Below are positions 35,100 through 47,081 of a DNA stretch of 64,000 nt, piece after piece. Under the pieces are notes generated by a model. The model did no database searches. It saw only the letters and a list, made by a program, of their open reading frames with translations, and was not told where the DNA came from. Every line of letters starts with the position of its first letter. Position 1 is the stretch's first letter. This stretch comes from Apis mellifera. Lineage: Eukaryota > Arthropoda > Insecta > Hymenoptera > Apidae. The stretch spans positions 22,459,352-22,523,351 of the forward strand of contig NC_037638.1 in assembly GCF_003254395.2 (NCBI RefSeq), read 5' to 3'. A program made the translations under genes and the position numbers.

Positions 35100-38000
35100 T
35101 CCCCCTGGTCGATTCGACAGAGTGGACAACGACGGATGTCGAATGAAAAATCGTGACCCCGGCTAAGCTAATTTCGATCGATCTTATTGAATTAGAAAAA
35201 TGATCTCGCTCTTCTCCCATCGCGTGTACACGCCACTGCCAATCCATATACGCAACGCGCATCGTCACCTATGCACCGTCACGCTGACGTTGCCTGAATT
35301 CCCTTTCCGCAGCGAGCCTTGTATCTCTTCTGTCTCTTCTTCAACCGTGTACAAACGCAACCGCAAGCCACGCTGTTGCCGTACCTACTTCACCAAGTTT
35401 ACCCGGGCATTCCGACGATATTGAATTGGAATAAACCGTCTCTGCCTCTCCCTGCCTCTCCTCCTTCTCGCCGCGCGTCTCGAAAGGCTGCCGTGAAAAA
35501 AACGTCCCGGTCGAAACAACTTTCGTGTAATGCAAATCATTCGGGGAACGTACACGAGTTTCTAAGAAACGCTGTCTAAACATTCAACGGATTTATAGCG
35601 GAATATATCGCGCTTTATTTGTCATGGGAAATCATAGATGGATCCCCAACCAACCGGAGTGGGGATCGAATTGAAAAAGACGATTGAAAATTGAAAAGCG
35701 AATGGGAATAATAGGCGCGATAAATCCGTCGATTCTTTTCGCGATCACTTTTCTTACAAAACAACCGGTGTTGTTTTTTCCCGAATCGAAGATCGGGCTT
35801 TGGAAATTGGAAGGCGTAAATAGAGGTTTGGCTTGGCGGTGTAATTATCGCCGGTAAGAAATTATCTCGTGGAACGAAGTAACGGTAGAACTGGCCGAGC
35901 TCGATGATGGTCGTGGCCGTTTCGAAAGCCGGTACGAATGATTCATAAACCCGTGGCAATCTCCAGCCTCGATACAAACCGCACAAGAGCTATTGGAATT
36001 TGTGACCTTCGGCAAAGCGAGGCGAAGCCCGCAACGCTCGCGCCCACTTGTGGGCGTTCGCACACCTCGCCCGAGTTTGAACAAATAAATTCTATTCGAC
36101 TCTCTCAGGTACGCGCATACCACCACGCATAACACGAATTATTTTAAACAGCGCGTTAGTTAAAAGTGGCATTTCGGGCATTTCAACGCCTTGTTAAATT
36201 CGCTCTAAAACATCGGTCGGATCGGAAGATCGGCTCTTTTGCGTGATAAACATTTGTTCCTCGATCGAGACTCTTTTCGAAAATGTTTAAAGAAAAAGAA
36301 TTCTGATTCCTCGTTTATTCTGAGAATAGCCTTTTTATTAATTATTCTAATTGGAATCCAATTAGTACTCGATTTCCAAATGGATTATTATTCTTTTTTT
36401 TATAGTTTCCAACGCTCGATTTTCATTTTACTTTAAGTCATACGATTTTAAAAGCGACGTTCACATTTCTTCGACGAGGTTGGTTAGAAACGAACGAGCT
36501 CGTGTTTCTTTTCTCTTGTTTTTTCTTCCTCCTTTCATGTTTTGCGTTGGTTTCCACGTACACTCGAAGGTTGAACAGCACTTATCAGAAATGGCAAATA
36601 ATTTCCCGCGGCAGCGTGAGGAATGGCCGAGGCAGCGCCTCATTAGCCTTCCTTTTTGTTCGTTCTGAAACGATTTCGCCGTTGTCCCTCGGAACGGAAA
36701 CGGCTTTCGGCGAACACTCTTATCGCGGTTCCTTCCTCTTCGTATAAACCAACGTTGCAGACAAGAAGGGGAGGGAGGAGGGACACGGCATCCTCCAGCG
36801 GTAGAGCTTCCACCTTTTCTGCCGCGAATGCGTCCCTAATCGAGGGAAAAATCTGTGGCCCGTACGAATGCGCAAAACGCGATTCTCTCGACCGTGAAAT
36901 AACTACGCGAGATATTTCTCGAAATATTATCTTTACAATAAATAATAACAGAAAGATCCCGTAACGTTTATCGTAACGAATCAGAAATTCGACGGATTAC
37001 GGGAAGAACGATGAAATTAACTGCGTACCAACACGCTCTCAACTGATATTCGCCGGGTGCGAACAGCAATGAAGACATCAAGCGTCGAATGGCGCGCATT
37101 AGAATGCGTGAAGCGAGGACAGATGTCACGCATCTACCCCTCCCCCGTGAGTGGTTTAACGGATTTTCCACGCATGTGTCGCCGCAGATCTGCCTCGATA
37201 CCGGTGGTCGCATATGTCGTCGATATCGGCCCACGATATCGGTCATTAATTATTCCAAGATTTTCTTTTTTTACACGTGTCCCATCGTGTATACAAAACG
37301 ATTCGATACGCGGCTGTTCAACAGGCAGATTGATCGGTAAAATAATAGCTAGAGGGAAACGAAGAGATATTATATCAGAAGGATATATCAGAAAATTATT
37401 CCCGATCTGTGCGCAGTTTCATTCCGCAGAGATTATATCGTTGGAACACTTTCGAATCCACGCGGAATCGACGCGTTCACATTTTACTATTCGAGATCGA
37501 ACGCGTCACTCGCACGTACCGCGAAAGAAAATAAGATTTCCACGACACGTGTGTACGTATTTTCCGTTGCGCGCGCGATGGCAATAGGAAAAGGGTAGAT
37601 ATAGTGAATTCTTGGAAGAAGGGAGAAAAACGCGCGATTACGCCTAGCGCGGTCAGGTATATCCACCTCCTTTTTATCATGAACCAATTGAAAATTTCAT
37701 TACCAAACGGTTATTAAAAGTTCATCGAAATCCGATACACATACACGGCCCGATTCCATTAACTTTTCCATTTGGTCGGATCGAGCGGGGGAGGGGCACA
37801 ATGAAAAAGTACGATAACCGAGAGAGAGAGAGGGACTATTCCGCGCGGGATAACTGGTTTCCTAAAATAAAATAGATCTCTTTAAACGGGACGGGACGGG
37901 TTAGTGGAGCGCTAGTTCAAATCTCTGGGAGATAGATGTTGGTTGAACCGTGTCGCGCCCCTGTTTTCCCACGTACGTACGAGCGCGCGTACACACACAC

Positions 38001-38540
38001 ATATATATATATGTACACGCCCGCTGCCGCTTCATAAATAAACGAGTTTCTTAATTAACCAAATTATACGCAACTGCATCAAAATTTCACATTACCAGTT
38101 AAGGGTTAATTGCATTCGCACCAGTCAACCGCTCCACCACACTAAGCCCTTTACGCCGCTCAACTACGTGCCAGAAACGAGATTTGCATCGTCGCAATTT
38201 CCACGTACAGATTCGCGCATATCTTCGCGTCTACCGCGCGCCGTTCCAATCCACCCGTATCCGGAATTACAATTTTCAGTCCGGGGGGGAGACTTCGAGA
38301 GGAGATCCTTTCACGATGCCAACGAATGGCCGCGCGCGAAAACAACGTTCCTTCGAGGAGGGAGATCAACGCGCAAACAATGAGACACGTTACGTGCGTT
38401 TAATTCTTAGTTTCGTTTGAACTAAGAATAGAATCATAGCTAGACTCTCGAAACGGATTTTTCTCAGATTTCCCCGATAGAAACAGCCGACGATAACGAT
38501 AATAGAATTCTGAACGGAGAGGAGGGGGACGAGCGATACC
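35100..38540. other. Spacer, no gene recognised
   Basis: CpG-rich but ordinary DNA. The longest frame is 176 codons (37057-37587, plus), starts inside unremarkable sequence and shows no domain. An acceptor-like ATTCGACTCTCTCAG ends near 36108 and is followed by GTACGC. A CA/TA microsatellite lies at 37990-38013. Confidence 0.45.
37990..38013. repeat. Compound (CA)n(TA)n microsatellite
   Basis: Six CA units switching to six TA units. Confidence 0.95.
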
Positions 38541-38830
38541 ACTTCTGCTCGAAATAAAAAAAGAGAGAGAAAGAATGAGAAAAAAAATGAAAAAAGTTCA
38601 AGGAGATTTAAAGTACGCGAGCGGAGAAAAAATGGGGCAAAAGGAACGGACGGATGGATGGATGGTGGAGCACGGTTGAAAAAGAGGGGACGTATAGAGA
38701 GGAAGGGGGCAAAAGAAGGGAAGTATAAAGGTAAAAAAGAAAAGGGGAGGAGAGAAAAAATTGAGGAGAAGATAGAATGCAGAAGGAAGAGGGCGGGCGA
38801 GGAAGAGGGGAGCGGATCTCGCAGTACGGT
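38540..38830. repeat. Strand-asymmetric purine tract
   Basis: About 290 bp in which the plus strand is nearly all purine, including four GGAT units at 38648-38665. It underlies both the 257-codon plus frame starting at 38658 and several F/S/L-rich minus frames. All of these look compositional. Confidence 0.7.
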
Positions 38831-39069
38831 AGCCACGGCAAAGGTGTATCATAGCAGGGCCCAAAGTGTCGGATGCTCGTGGGATGTTCGGGGCCGTGAA
38901 ACCCCTTGCCGGTCGGTTCGCTCGATGGAGGTACAAGTAGGTGGTTCGCTCGAGGATCGAACGAGAGCAAGGAGGATGCAGTGGGGCGAGCGGTGGGGGG
39001 CGGGCGGAGAACGAAAAGAAGAAAAGTTGGCGGCGGTGGGGCGGAGGGGCAGTCGGCGTTCCGTCTTAC

Positions 39070-39240
39070 CTTGTAATTTACTCACCGCAGGCCCCAGGCT
39101 ATCCATCTCGTGGCATAACTCAGGGATGGGCCCATCGGGCCCCGAAAATGTCACTTCTTCGCGGGGCACCGAGTCGAGGAATTTACAAACGTCTCGCCAA
39201 CGTTCCAATTTCAACCGCGTTCGATTCTCCGAATTGGATC
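39070..39240 (-). CDS. Candidate coding exon with tandem donors
   Basis: On the minus strand a frame is open from just after a TGA at 39243-39241. It reads KLERWRDVCKFLDSVPREEV, then TFSGPDGPIPELCHEMDS and LGPA, and reaches a strong donor, GCG then GTGAGT (junction 39086/39085). Sixteen bases later lies a second strong donor, CAAG then GTAAGA (junction 39070/39069). The residue mix and GC-rich codons look like real protein, more so than the opposite-strand frame. No clear acceptor lies upstream, so it may be a first exon with the in-frame ATG at 39106. No family was recognised. Confidence 0.35.
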
Positions 39241-39685
39241 ATCTACCACGGCTGCCAATTTCGATCGATCCATCTTTCTCTCCGCTCGAGAGAATCTCGT
39301 CCCGTTTCCCTCCGCGATTGCGGAAAGATTTTTTTCCCCTCCGAACGAAAAACAGAGTAGAATTTCCCCACGCCTGTCCGTGGCATTTCCGTCCATGCAG
39401 CCTACCACGAACGATCGTACGTGACAAATAGCGGCATCGAAGATAATAGAATTTATGACGGTATTATACAGGCGCGTCTATTGTTCGCCGAGGCAACGTG
39501 CACACACGACGCTCGCGCTCATCCCGCTCGAACTGGACGCTCCAAGATGCTCGATCCACCGACGGATAACCACACTTATTCTCGTCCACCAACAAGCAAT
39601 CGCTCAATTACCGCGCGCCGACTAATCTCGTTAGAGAACTCGCACCACCTACTAACTGTCTATTGTTTCCTAAAATTATTACAGG

Positions 39686-40174
39686 ATGCCGTACACTGTG
39701 GCGCGGTCGAGCGTGTACCAACAGGATGAACGAAGAAGATCACCCGCCCCGTGTGAACGGTGTCGTGCAACGAACTCTCGCGAGCGAGCGTACGTACGAG
39801 CTAACGCCAGAAAGAGGCAGAGACTAGGCACAGCCCTGAGTATTCCAACCCGAGCTTCGATACAACGTTGCATACGTTTAGCTAAATTACACTTTATATG
39901 TACCATTATTATTTCATGGGTCCCACCGATGCGCCCTCTCACGGCTGACGCCTTTTTCTCCTCCTCCCCTCCACCACTTATCCCCCTTCGTTCCTGCCCT
40001 CCAGCCGAGCAAAAAAGCGACGCGTTCCACCTCTATGCGCCTCGGATAATCTCGCGATCGTTTCATTGCGATATCATCGTTAAATACGTTTCCTTTTTTT
40101 CTTTTTCCTTTTTTGTTTCTTTGCTGATTTTCATTCGAAAACGGCGACGTTGCGGATCAAGGTTTGCGGGATAA
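39686..40174 (+). CDS. Weak 162-codon ORF after an acceptor
   Basis: CTAAAATTATTACAG ends at 39684 and the ATG follows one base later. The frame begins MPYTVARSSVYQQDERRRS, has an arginine-rich N-terminal half and a proline/serine-rich middle, and ends with a hydrophobic stretch (YVSFFSFSFFVSLLIF) before RKRRR. That stretch derives from a T/C-rich tract. No domain is recognisable. The acceptor, ATG and length make it worth listing, but chance is likely. Confidence 0.15.
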   Translation: MPYTVARSSVYQQDERRRSPAPCERCRATNSRERAYVRANARKRQRLGTALSIPTRASIQRCIRLAKLHFICTIIISWVPPMRPLTADAFFSSSPPPLIPLRSCPPAEQKSDAFHLYAPRIISRSFHCDIIVKYVSFFSFSFFVSLLIFIRKRRRCGSRFAG

Positions 40175-40179
40175 GAAAA

Positions 40180-41180
40180 TCGTGTGTTATCGCGGTTCGT
40201 TACGCGGATACCGCTAGAAAAGGAAATCGATAACGCACGAAACTGCGATCATACTTCGAGAGTAATATTTCCTTTCTTTCCTTTCTCGCGTTTTTGACGA
40301 AGGATTGAAAAAAAAAAAAAAAGAAAGAAGGAAAAGAGAAGAAAAAAGGGGGGAGAAATAGGATTCACCGATCGACTGATAAAACCATTCTGGAACGTCA
40401 ATGGTTTTTCAGCGAAGGAACTTCCAAGTCACAAAGACCCTTTACCGTAAGTAATCAGACATGCAAAATCCTCCTTTTGTGCGCTCAATCTCCCCCTATC
40501 CTCGTTCAGCCGCGTGCCACCGCCTCTTCCCTCCTTCTTCCACCTACTCCTCTCTTAATCGAACCGACCCGTTTCTCGATTCCAACGATACTCCCGCCGC
40601 TAACGTCGTCGTCCGTTTTCGACGACGACCCTAACCAGAGCCACACGGCCAACTTTTCAGAGTCATTAGAACAGAAACGGCGTATGATGTACGAGCTTTC
40701 GTCTTCTTCTCCCCCCCTTTTTCCTCTACCGTGAAGAAAAAACTGTATTAATCTTGCGACAATCGCGCGGTATATACCCCATCTTCCTCGTTCCTCCCCT
40801 CCCCCTCTACCCGTTCCGCCACCTTCCGCCATCGTCCAACAGCTTAAGGGAAACGTTTGAGACTAAACTACCACTAAGGTTGTCATATTGCTCCCGATCT
40901 CGAATCTGAAATTCAAATGGCCGCCGCTCCATGACTTTCAAATCTATCGATTAGCAGATAGCACCGCGAGCAAGTACAAATTCACAGTAGCAGACGGGAC
41001 GCTCGCGAATATTTATGCTTTCGAAGAACGGAAGAGAGGGTAATATCCCTGGCCGAATGAATGAAAAATTTATCCCGCGAATCGTCGTCTGTCATTTCGT
41101 ATCTTTCTTGGGGGAGGTGACGCGCGGAATACGATAATATCTACACGATCCGAGCATCCGAGTATATTTTCTGAATCCGA
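40180..41180. other. Spacer, pyrimidine-rich in part
   Basis: A/G tracts at 40305-40360 and C/T-rich DNA at 40490-40830. No gene recognised. Confidence 0.5.
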
Positions 41181-41182
41181 AT

Positions 41183-42094
41183 ATTTTCTTCGCTCGATTC
41201 AAGACAAAGCGATTCTTTTCAACCCTCGTTTCGTCGATCGCCTGTTCCATGAATATTCCATCAAAAAAAAAAAATCCATGAAAATACGTAACGCGTATCG
41301 TTCCTGATCCAGAGTCTGAGTCCTTAATCGTCACTCGAATCATAAGTGAATCGCTCGGAAAGATTTACTTATCAACCGTCTTGGAAGGCGATAATTAATT
41401 ATTTTCTTCGTTCGATTCAAGACAAAACGATTCTTTTCAATCTTCGTTTCAAAGTTCATCGATCTATAAATATTACACGCGACTAAACTAATCCACCCAC
41501 GAAAATATGCAACACATATCATCGATCTAGAGCTCTGAGCCCTTAATCATGAGCACCAGATCGCGAATCGTTCGGAAAAATTTATTTATGCAACTTGCAA
41601 GGCGATTCAATTAATTTTCTTTATTCGATTCAAGACAAAACGATTCTTTTTAACCTTCTTTTGAAAGTTCATCAATCTATAAATATTCCACGTGACTAAA
41701 CAAAAAAATTGATTCATCCACAAAAATACGCAACACGTATCGATCTAGAGCTTGAGCTCTGAACTCTTAATCATCACCAAATCGTACGCGAATCGCTCGG
41801 AAAAATTTACTTATCAACCTGCAAGGCGATAATTAATTACTTTCTTCGTTCGATTCGAAACGATTCTTTTAAATCGTTTCAAAGTTCATCGATCGCCTGT
41901 TCCATAAATATTCCACGGAAGAAAAAAACCCGACCCACTCACGAAAATACGCAACGCGTATCGTTCCCGTGTTCATCGATCCAGAGGCTGAGCTCTGAGC
42001 GATAAACCCCTTAATCGTCACCCGATCGCACGCAAATCCTTCGCTCGGAAAGATTTACTTATCAACCGTCGTGCAAGCCGGTAATTAATTATTT
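41183..42094. repeat. Four-unit tandem array, about 213-255 bp units
   Basis: Four diverged direct copies begin at 41183, 41401, 41614 and 41840. Each opens with ATTTTCTTCGTTCGATTC followed by AAGACAAAACGATTC. Each then repeats in the same order a TTCATCGATC block, an AAATATTCCA-like block, GAAAATACGCAAC, a GAGCTCTGAG-like block, TTAATCRTCAC, and CTCGGAAAGATTTACTTATC. Each closes with GGCGATAATTAATTA. Divergence between copies is moderate, with indels, so the array is not brand new. No copy has a conserved open frame. It ends abruptly at GC-rich unique DNA. Confidence 0.93.
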
Positions 42095-44495
42095 GGCCCC
42101 GAGGCCTACGTGGCTCGCGCGCGCACGCTAGCCGAGAGACCGAAATTAATTCAATTTAATCCACGTCCACGCGAGGCGGCCGCGAAGATCCCCCCTGCTT
42201 CCTCGTTCCCCTCCTTCGTTCGAGCGCAAAAAACAAACGGGCCAGCGGAGCCACTTATGCAAAACACCGCCGACGGCAATTAAAACTAAGTAACAATTAG
42301 AGACGACCAAGGGGTCGAAATCCCTGCCTGGTCAACGCGTGACCCTTCAACGACGCGACGCGGGCACAAAAACGCTTCCTTGGCCCTTTTCTTCCTTCCG
42401 TCTCGATGAAGAAGTCCGAGTTGTCCTCTTTTTCTTCGTCTCGCGATTGCGTTCTCTTCTCGCGCGCGAATCTCTTTAAGGATCTCAAAGGCTACGCAAC
42501 TTTGGGTAATTTAACGAACGCGGGGTGTGAAAACCGCGGTAATCAGAGAGACGGTGGCCACGAATGCGAGTAATATCGAGTAAATAATTCGATGATTTCG
42601 ATTAAAAATAAGAGCCTCTCGTTTCTTTCTTTTTTTCTCTCTCCATTACTGATTCTGATGAATCCACGTTCTTTAGTCATTATTCAATCGCGCGTTATTC
42701 GTTGGAATTTTCCATTCTTGTTTTTTTTTTTTGGAAAGGAAAAGGTTATATATATAATATTTAGAGATCCGTTAAGAGATTTAATCCGGGAAGACAAGAA
42801 TAATATAAAGATGAGATAAGTTGCAGTGTCACGGAAACGTTCGACGATATTCGTTTCTCTCGGGAATATGCGAGTGTCGTACACGAGTCGCTTTTAATAC
42901 GCAGTTAACAGGGCCGTTTACGTTACCTAACGTTACAAAGTGTAATCGCGTGGAGAAGATTGGAAATATTTTAACGGGATAAGGGGGGAATAAAACGGAG
43001 AGAATCTTCCGTTCGCTGAAGAGACGAGAAAGAAAGAAATTATACGTAGGATTGAATTCCACTTCGTCTCGTAATTAAGCGATAAACGGATGGGACGAAC
43101 ATTCCATTCCGATAAACAGAGAACGTTTACGAGTCTAATATATACGCGATTAAAAATTCTACGCGCGATTAGCGTGCCGCGTAAAACACGTATTTCCGGC
43201 GAATTGCCGCGGAAATTTATCAATCGGGGACGCGGTCGAGAAGGGAGGGAAGCGAAAGTAGCGCTTAACGAGCCCTTATGGATAATCGGCAATGAGCGCG
43301 AGAGAGACGGGCACACTGTGCGTCTCTGCGGGTAATTATAAGTTTTTCGAGATGGGCCGGGTATTGCCATTCAAGGTCTTTTCCATCGCGAACATCGGGC
43401 CAAGTGCGATCAAAGTCGTAACGACAGCTCTCGAGGCACAAACTCGAAAGTTTTCGAAGGCGGGGAGGAGTACGCGCGAGCTCCTCGCCAACTACTTACC
43501 CGCTTTCACCAAGTTAAATAAACGATACCCTGTTCTCTTCGCCTTCGCGTCAAATCTTCCCCGTTTATGACGAAGCTATCCGATTATTCTCGATCGTCTC
43601 GACCAACATCTCGAAGAAATCTCTCGTTACTTCCACGAAGGATCTCGTTTATAATCGAGTTCGAACGGTCGAAACTTCGTTTTTTTTTTCTTTCTTTGCC
43701 GCGTTCGACAAAGTTGAGGCGAGGCGAGTTCTCGAACGCGGAGGGGCGTTCACGTGGCATGGGCCCGGAACCAACGCTGTAATTCCCGGCCCGATGATCC
43801 GGTCGCAAGAACTGTCAGTAACAAATGTGCAGTCGGCCGCGAGCACGGCCGAAATCGCGCGATCAGAAGTCACGGTAACTTTAATTACCAGTTTTCAATT
43901 CGTTAGCGGTGCGCAACCGCGATACGTGACCGGAATCCGGCCGTTTTGCCGGGCAAAAAATTAGCATGCCTCCCTGCGACGTACCGCAGTCCGGTTAATT
44001 TGCAAAGACGCAAGGAATCGATCGGTCGGAATTGTCGTCGTAGATTGGCCATCGCCGTCAAAGGGGGCGAGTGGATAATTCGAATCGGCCCAACTTCGAA
44101 TCCAATCGAATCGAGTACAATTAAGTTTTTCCATCCGGAGTGCGATCTCGCGTTTCGTTATGTGTACGTTTCGTGTATGATTCAGCTTGCAACGAAACGC
44201 ATTTAAAAGATCTAACTTAACATAATTGAAATCGGTTTGATTCGACATACCAAATGAATCTACGAACAACTGTTTTTCCACTCTTTGCGTTGTATTACAC
44301 TCTCGATTTTAACTAACCTAATCGCGTTGCGAGTAATGGGTGAATATCGCGCGAATTTAACTCCAATTTTCCACAATACCATTAATTATTATTTATGATG
44401 AACATTCATCTATCAAGGATGGACGCGGTTAAACGCGGTTCATCGTTTTCGATTTCTCATCGAGAAATCCCCGAAGCGCTGTCTATCAACGCAAT
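42095..44495. other. CpG-rich spacer
   Basis: GC-richer DNA without a recognised gene. A donor-like GAAAGCGG then GTAAGT lies on the minus strand near 43495 without a supporting frame. 43,730-44,110 is a complex GC-balanced interval. Confidence 0.45.
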
Positions 44496-44655
44496 GACGT
44501 GATTCGTTGGATAAACTCATCCCTGATTTACACTAGTATAAACTATCCTCGCGTGTATATATATATAGATACTTTCAAAGCGAGCAAACGCGTGAACATC
44601 GAATTTTATATGTACACTCGATTCGCGCGAACGTCGATAATTGTTGTTTCGCAGG

Positions 44656-44970
44656 GATCCAAATGCAATAATATTAATAAGAGGAGCTCCTCTCTCGAAT
44701 TTCTGCCTATCTAACACCGGCGGGGGAGATATTACGGAGTTATTCGTATTCAGATTAAAATTCAAACGAAAACTCGGAATGAGTTGTGCAGCGATGTTTA
44801 CGAGAAAATTTTCGCGCGTATCCGTGCACGGGAACACGAGGAGTGGCACACCACTGTTGTTGCCACCGCACCCCCGTTGTCGAAATTGGAAATTCGAAGC
44901 GTTCAAAGCCACCGGTGATACGATACGCGCGTTAATTTTAAATAACGATACAATTGATACGTTTACATAA
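44656..44970 (+). other. Open frame after a good acceptor
   Basis: TTGTTGTTTCGCAG ends near 44655. The following frame is open for about 104 codons to TAA at 44970, long for this AT content. It contains DPNAIILIRGAPLSN and a later WKFEAFKATGDTIRAL segment. The opposite strand is also open for 131 codons, which lowers the weight. No domain was recognised. Confidence 0.17.
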
Positions 44971-45650
44971 ATTCAATTAAGGGATATGCGGCTGGAAATT
45001 ATCATTTACCCGCATCACCCGTAACGCGAGACGCATCGAAAAAAAACAAGTGGTCGGGGATAACGGGGCGACGGGGTTGCCGTGGGCGTTAGCTTGTGCG
45101 CGCGATTCGTAATCGCGTTATCGTAACGCCTGCCCAACAAAGGGAAATTCGATTTGAAAATACCACGGCGCAGAAAACAATGCGTTTACCGCATTGCGAA
45201 ATAATTTGCCCCGCGTGTCATTACGCGTTCTCGCGACACTGTGCCGCGAGTGTAATCCGATGCGAGCCTCCTCCTCTCCTCCTTCTCCTCCACCTGCTTC
45301 CCCCTCTCTCCGCAGTTCCGTATCCCCGCTTTGTTACACGGGGAGGGGAGGGGAGGGGGGCTAAACATCATTATTTGTAAACGGGCGGGTATTGATTGAT
45401 CGAAAAGCGATGAAAGTCGGCCGACCTCGGTCGGGCATCGTGCCACGCCTCGCCCCGCCGCGGCGAAACAGATAGATCGACGTGGAAACGAACGCCATTT
45501 CCTGCCACGGCATAAATTTCGTTTCATGGAAATGAGCGAAACTCGTCTGGGCTTTTGTTTAAATCTGTTTCCGCGCGGAACTTTCATTCTGGGAGGGCCC
45601 AGAATTTATTTTGTTACCTCGTAACGCGATAGACGGAAATTCTACGACTT

Positions 45651-45699
45651 CGTTTCGTATCGTTTCGTTTCGTTTCGTTTCGTTTCGTTTCGTTTCATT
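45651..45699. repeat. (CGTTT)n pentanucleotide repeat
   Basis: Seven perfect CGTTT copies at 45661-45695 with imperfect copies on either side. The same pentamer occurs in the opposite orientation at 57618-57641. Confidence 0.95.
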
Positions 45700-46009
45700 C
45701 GATGATATATTGCGAGGAATTCGTTTGTCGAAGTATCTCGATTCGATGAACTTACTTTCCAATTAAAATCGTTCCTCCTCCCTCCCGCGCCCAAGTATTG
45801 CGAAATATGAAATACGAACGAATATTATCCCGGTTGGTAATTAATCAATTATTTTTCCCACGGTATTTCATTTATATAAATTCGATAGACAGTCAATTTA
45901 ACGGATAGATTCATTCATTACCTCAATATTCCTTTTCTTATTCGGATAGGTGAATTTATAATTGGAATAAATATTCTATTTAATTTTTTTTTTTATAAAC
46001 TTCTATTGG

Positions 46010-46045
46010 TATACAAAATTCTTACCTATAAGAAAGATAAATTAC
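46010..46045 (-). promoter_or_regulatory. Candidate recursive-splice (ratchet) site
   Basis: On the minus strand the polypyrimidine acceptor TTTATCTTTCTTATAG abuts the donor GTAAGA with no exon between them (junction 46026/46025). A branch-like GTAAT lies about 20 bases upstream of the acceptor AG. This is the arrangement known at ratchet points of long insect introns. Being in a window apparently free of exons for kilobases fits such a role. Confidence 0.3.
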
Positions 46046-46049
46046 TTTG

Positions 46050-47080
46050 TAAGAGGATCTAAATGGTATTAAACGATTGAAATTGCGAACTCATTCCTTG
46101 AAGGAGAGTGCACATACCGTTACGTATAACTCACCCCCTCGTTCCAAAAATCGGCGAGCTCAAATCGCTCGTAACAAAGATTTAATTGAGGCAATTAACG
46201 AAGACAAAGTTTAGAAGTGGGGAAACGAGAACGAGAGTGACAGGGAAGTGGTGCAAGAGAAGGGTTGTCTGGGCGAGTGTGACGATCGAAAAAGAGAGAA
46301 ACGGACGAAACGCGTGTGCCTCGATATTTGTATGTACAAGGTGTTCCAACAACGCGATTTCTAGCTAAAAGGGGCAAATTAATCGCTCCTATTATCGGGA
46401 GAACGTAACAGCGCCTGTAAGAAATTATTTACACACGAAGTAATCCCACTGATAAAATTCAATTAATGCGTCCTTTGAAGCCGAAATTATAATTAAAATA
46501 TTGATCGACAGGCGTGTTTTTTCGCAGCAGCCGTCCGGCGAAAAGCTTTTTAAAAAGCGTCAAAGATGGATTTAATGTCGTGCCTCTTTATATAACTCTA
46601 TTATAATGTTGGCTGAAATTTTTAAAATAGTTGCGAAATGAACCGAACCTTTCATTCGTTCGAACGAAATTCTATTTCAATCATTCTTGCGAATATTCTC
46701 CGCACGCATACGTGATTACTCCCGATAATTAACTAATTTCGTTACTGCGTCAAAGCTTAATGGATAATAAAAAAAAAAAGAAAAAAAAATTAATTTAAAC
46801 ATTCAATCATTTTACGCTAATTGTAAGAGGCCAGAATCTCGAGTGATCGATATTCAATCATTAGGGAAATTTAAATTCATACATCGTGAAAATAAATTAA
46901 AACAAAAAAAAATAGACGATGCTATATGGAATATTCAAAACGAAATAATGTTAGAAAAAAATTACTTATATACGTTTGAATATCGATACGACAAGTTCTA
47001 GCGGATCAATTCCTTCCATTTTGGAAAAAGCCATAAACGATATCATCGCTATCAATCGTTCCAATTATTTCTTATTTCCA
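46050..47080. other. AT-rich spacer
   Basis: No gene recognised. A-rich runs occur at 46769-46792 and 46902-46911. Confidence 0.5.
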
Positions 47081-47081
47081 G

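Noticed and set aside
36001..36060. Possible structured RNA at GCGCCCACTTGTGGGCG
   Set aside because: Only a short CGCCCAC/GTGGGCG hairpin was found, with no larger fold evident by eye.
37057..37587. 176-codon plus frame
   Set aside because: No start or splice support, residues scattered, no domain. Compatible with chance in CpG-rich DNA.
38658..39431. 257-codon plus-strand frame, the longest in the window
   Set aside because: Its first half lies in a purine tract with few possible stops. The opposite strand at 39070-39240 looks more protein-like. No domain seen.
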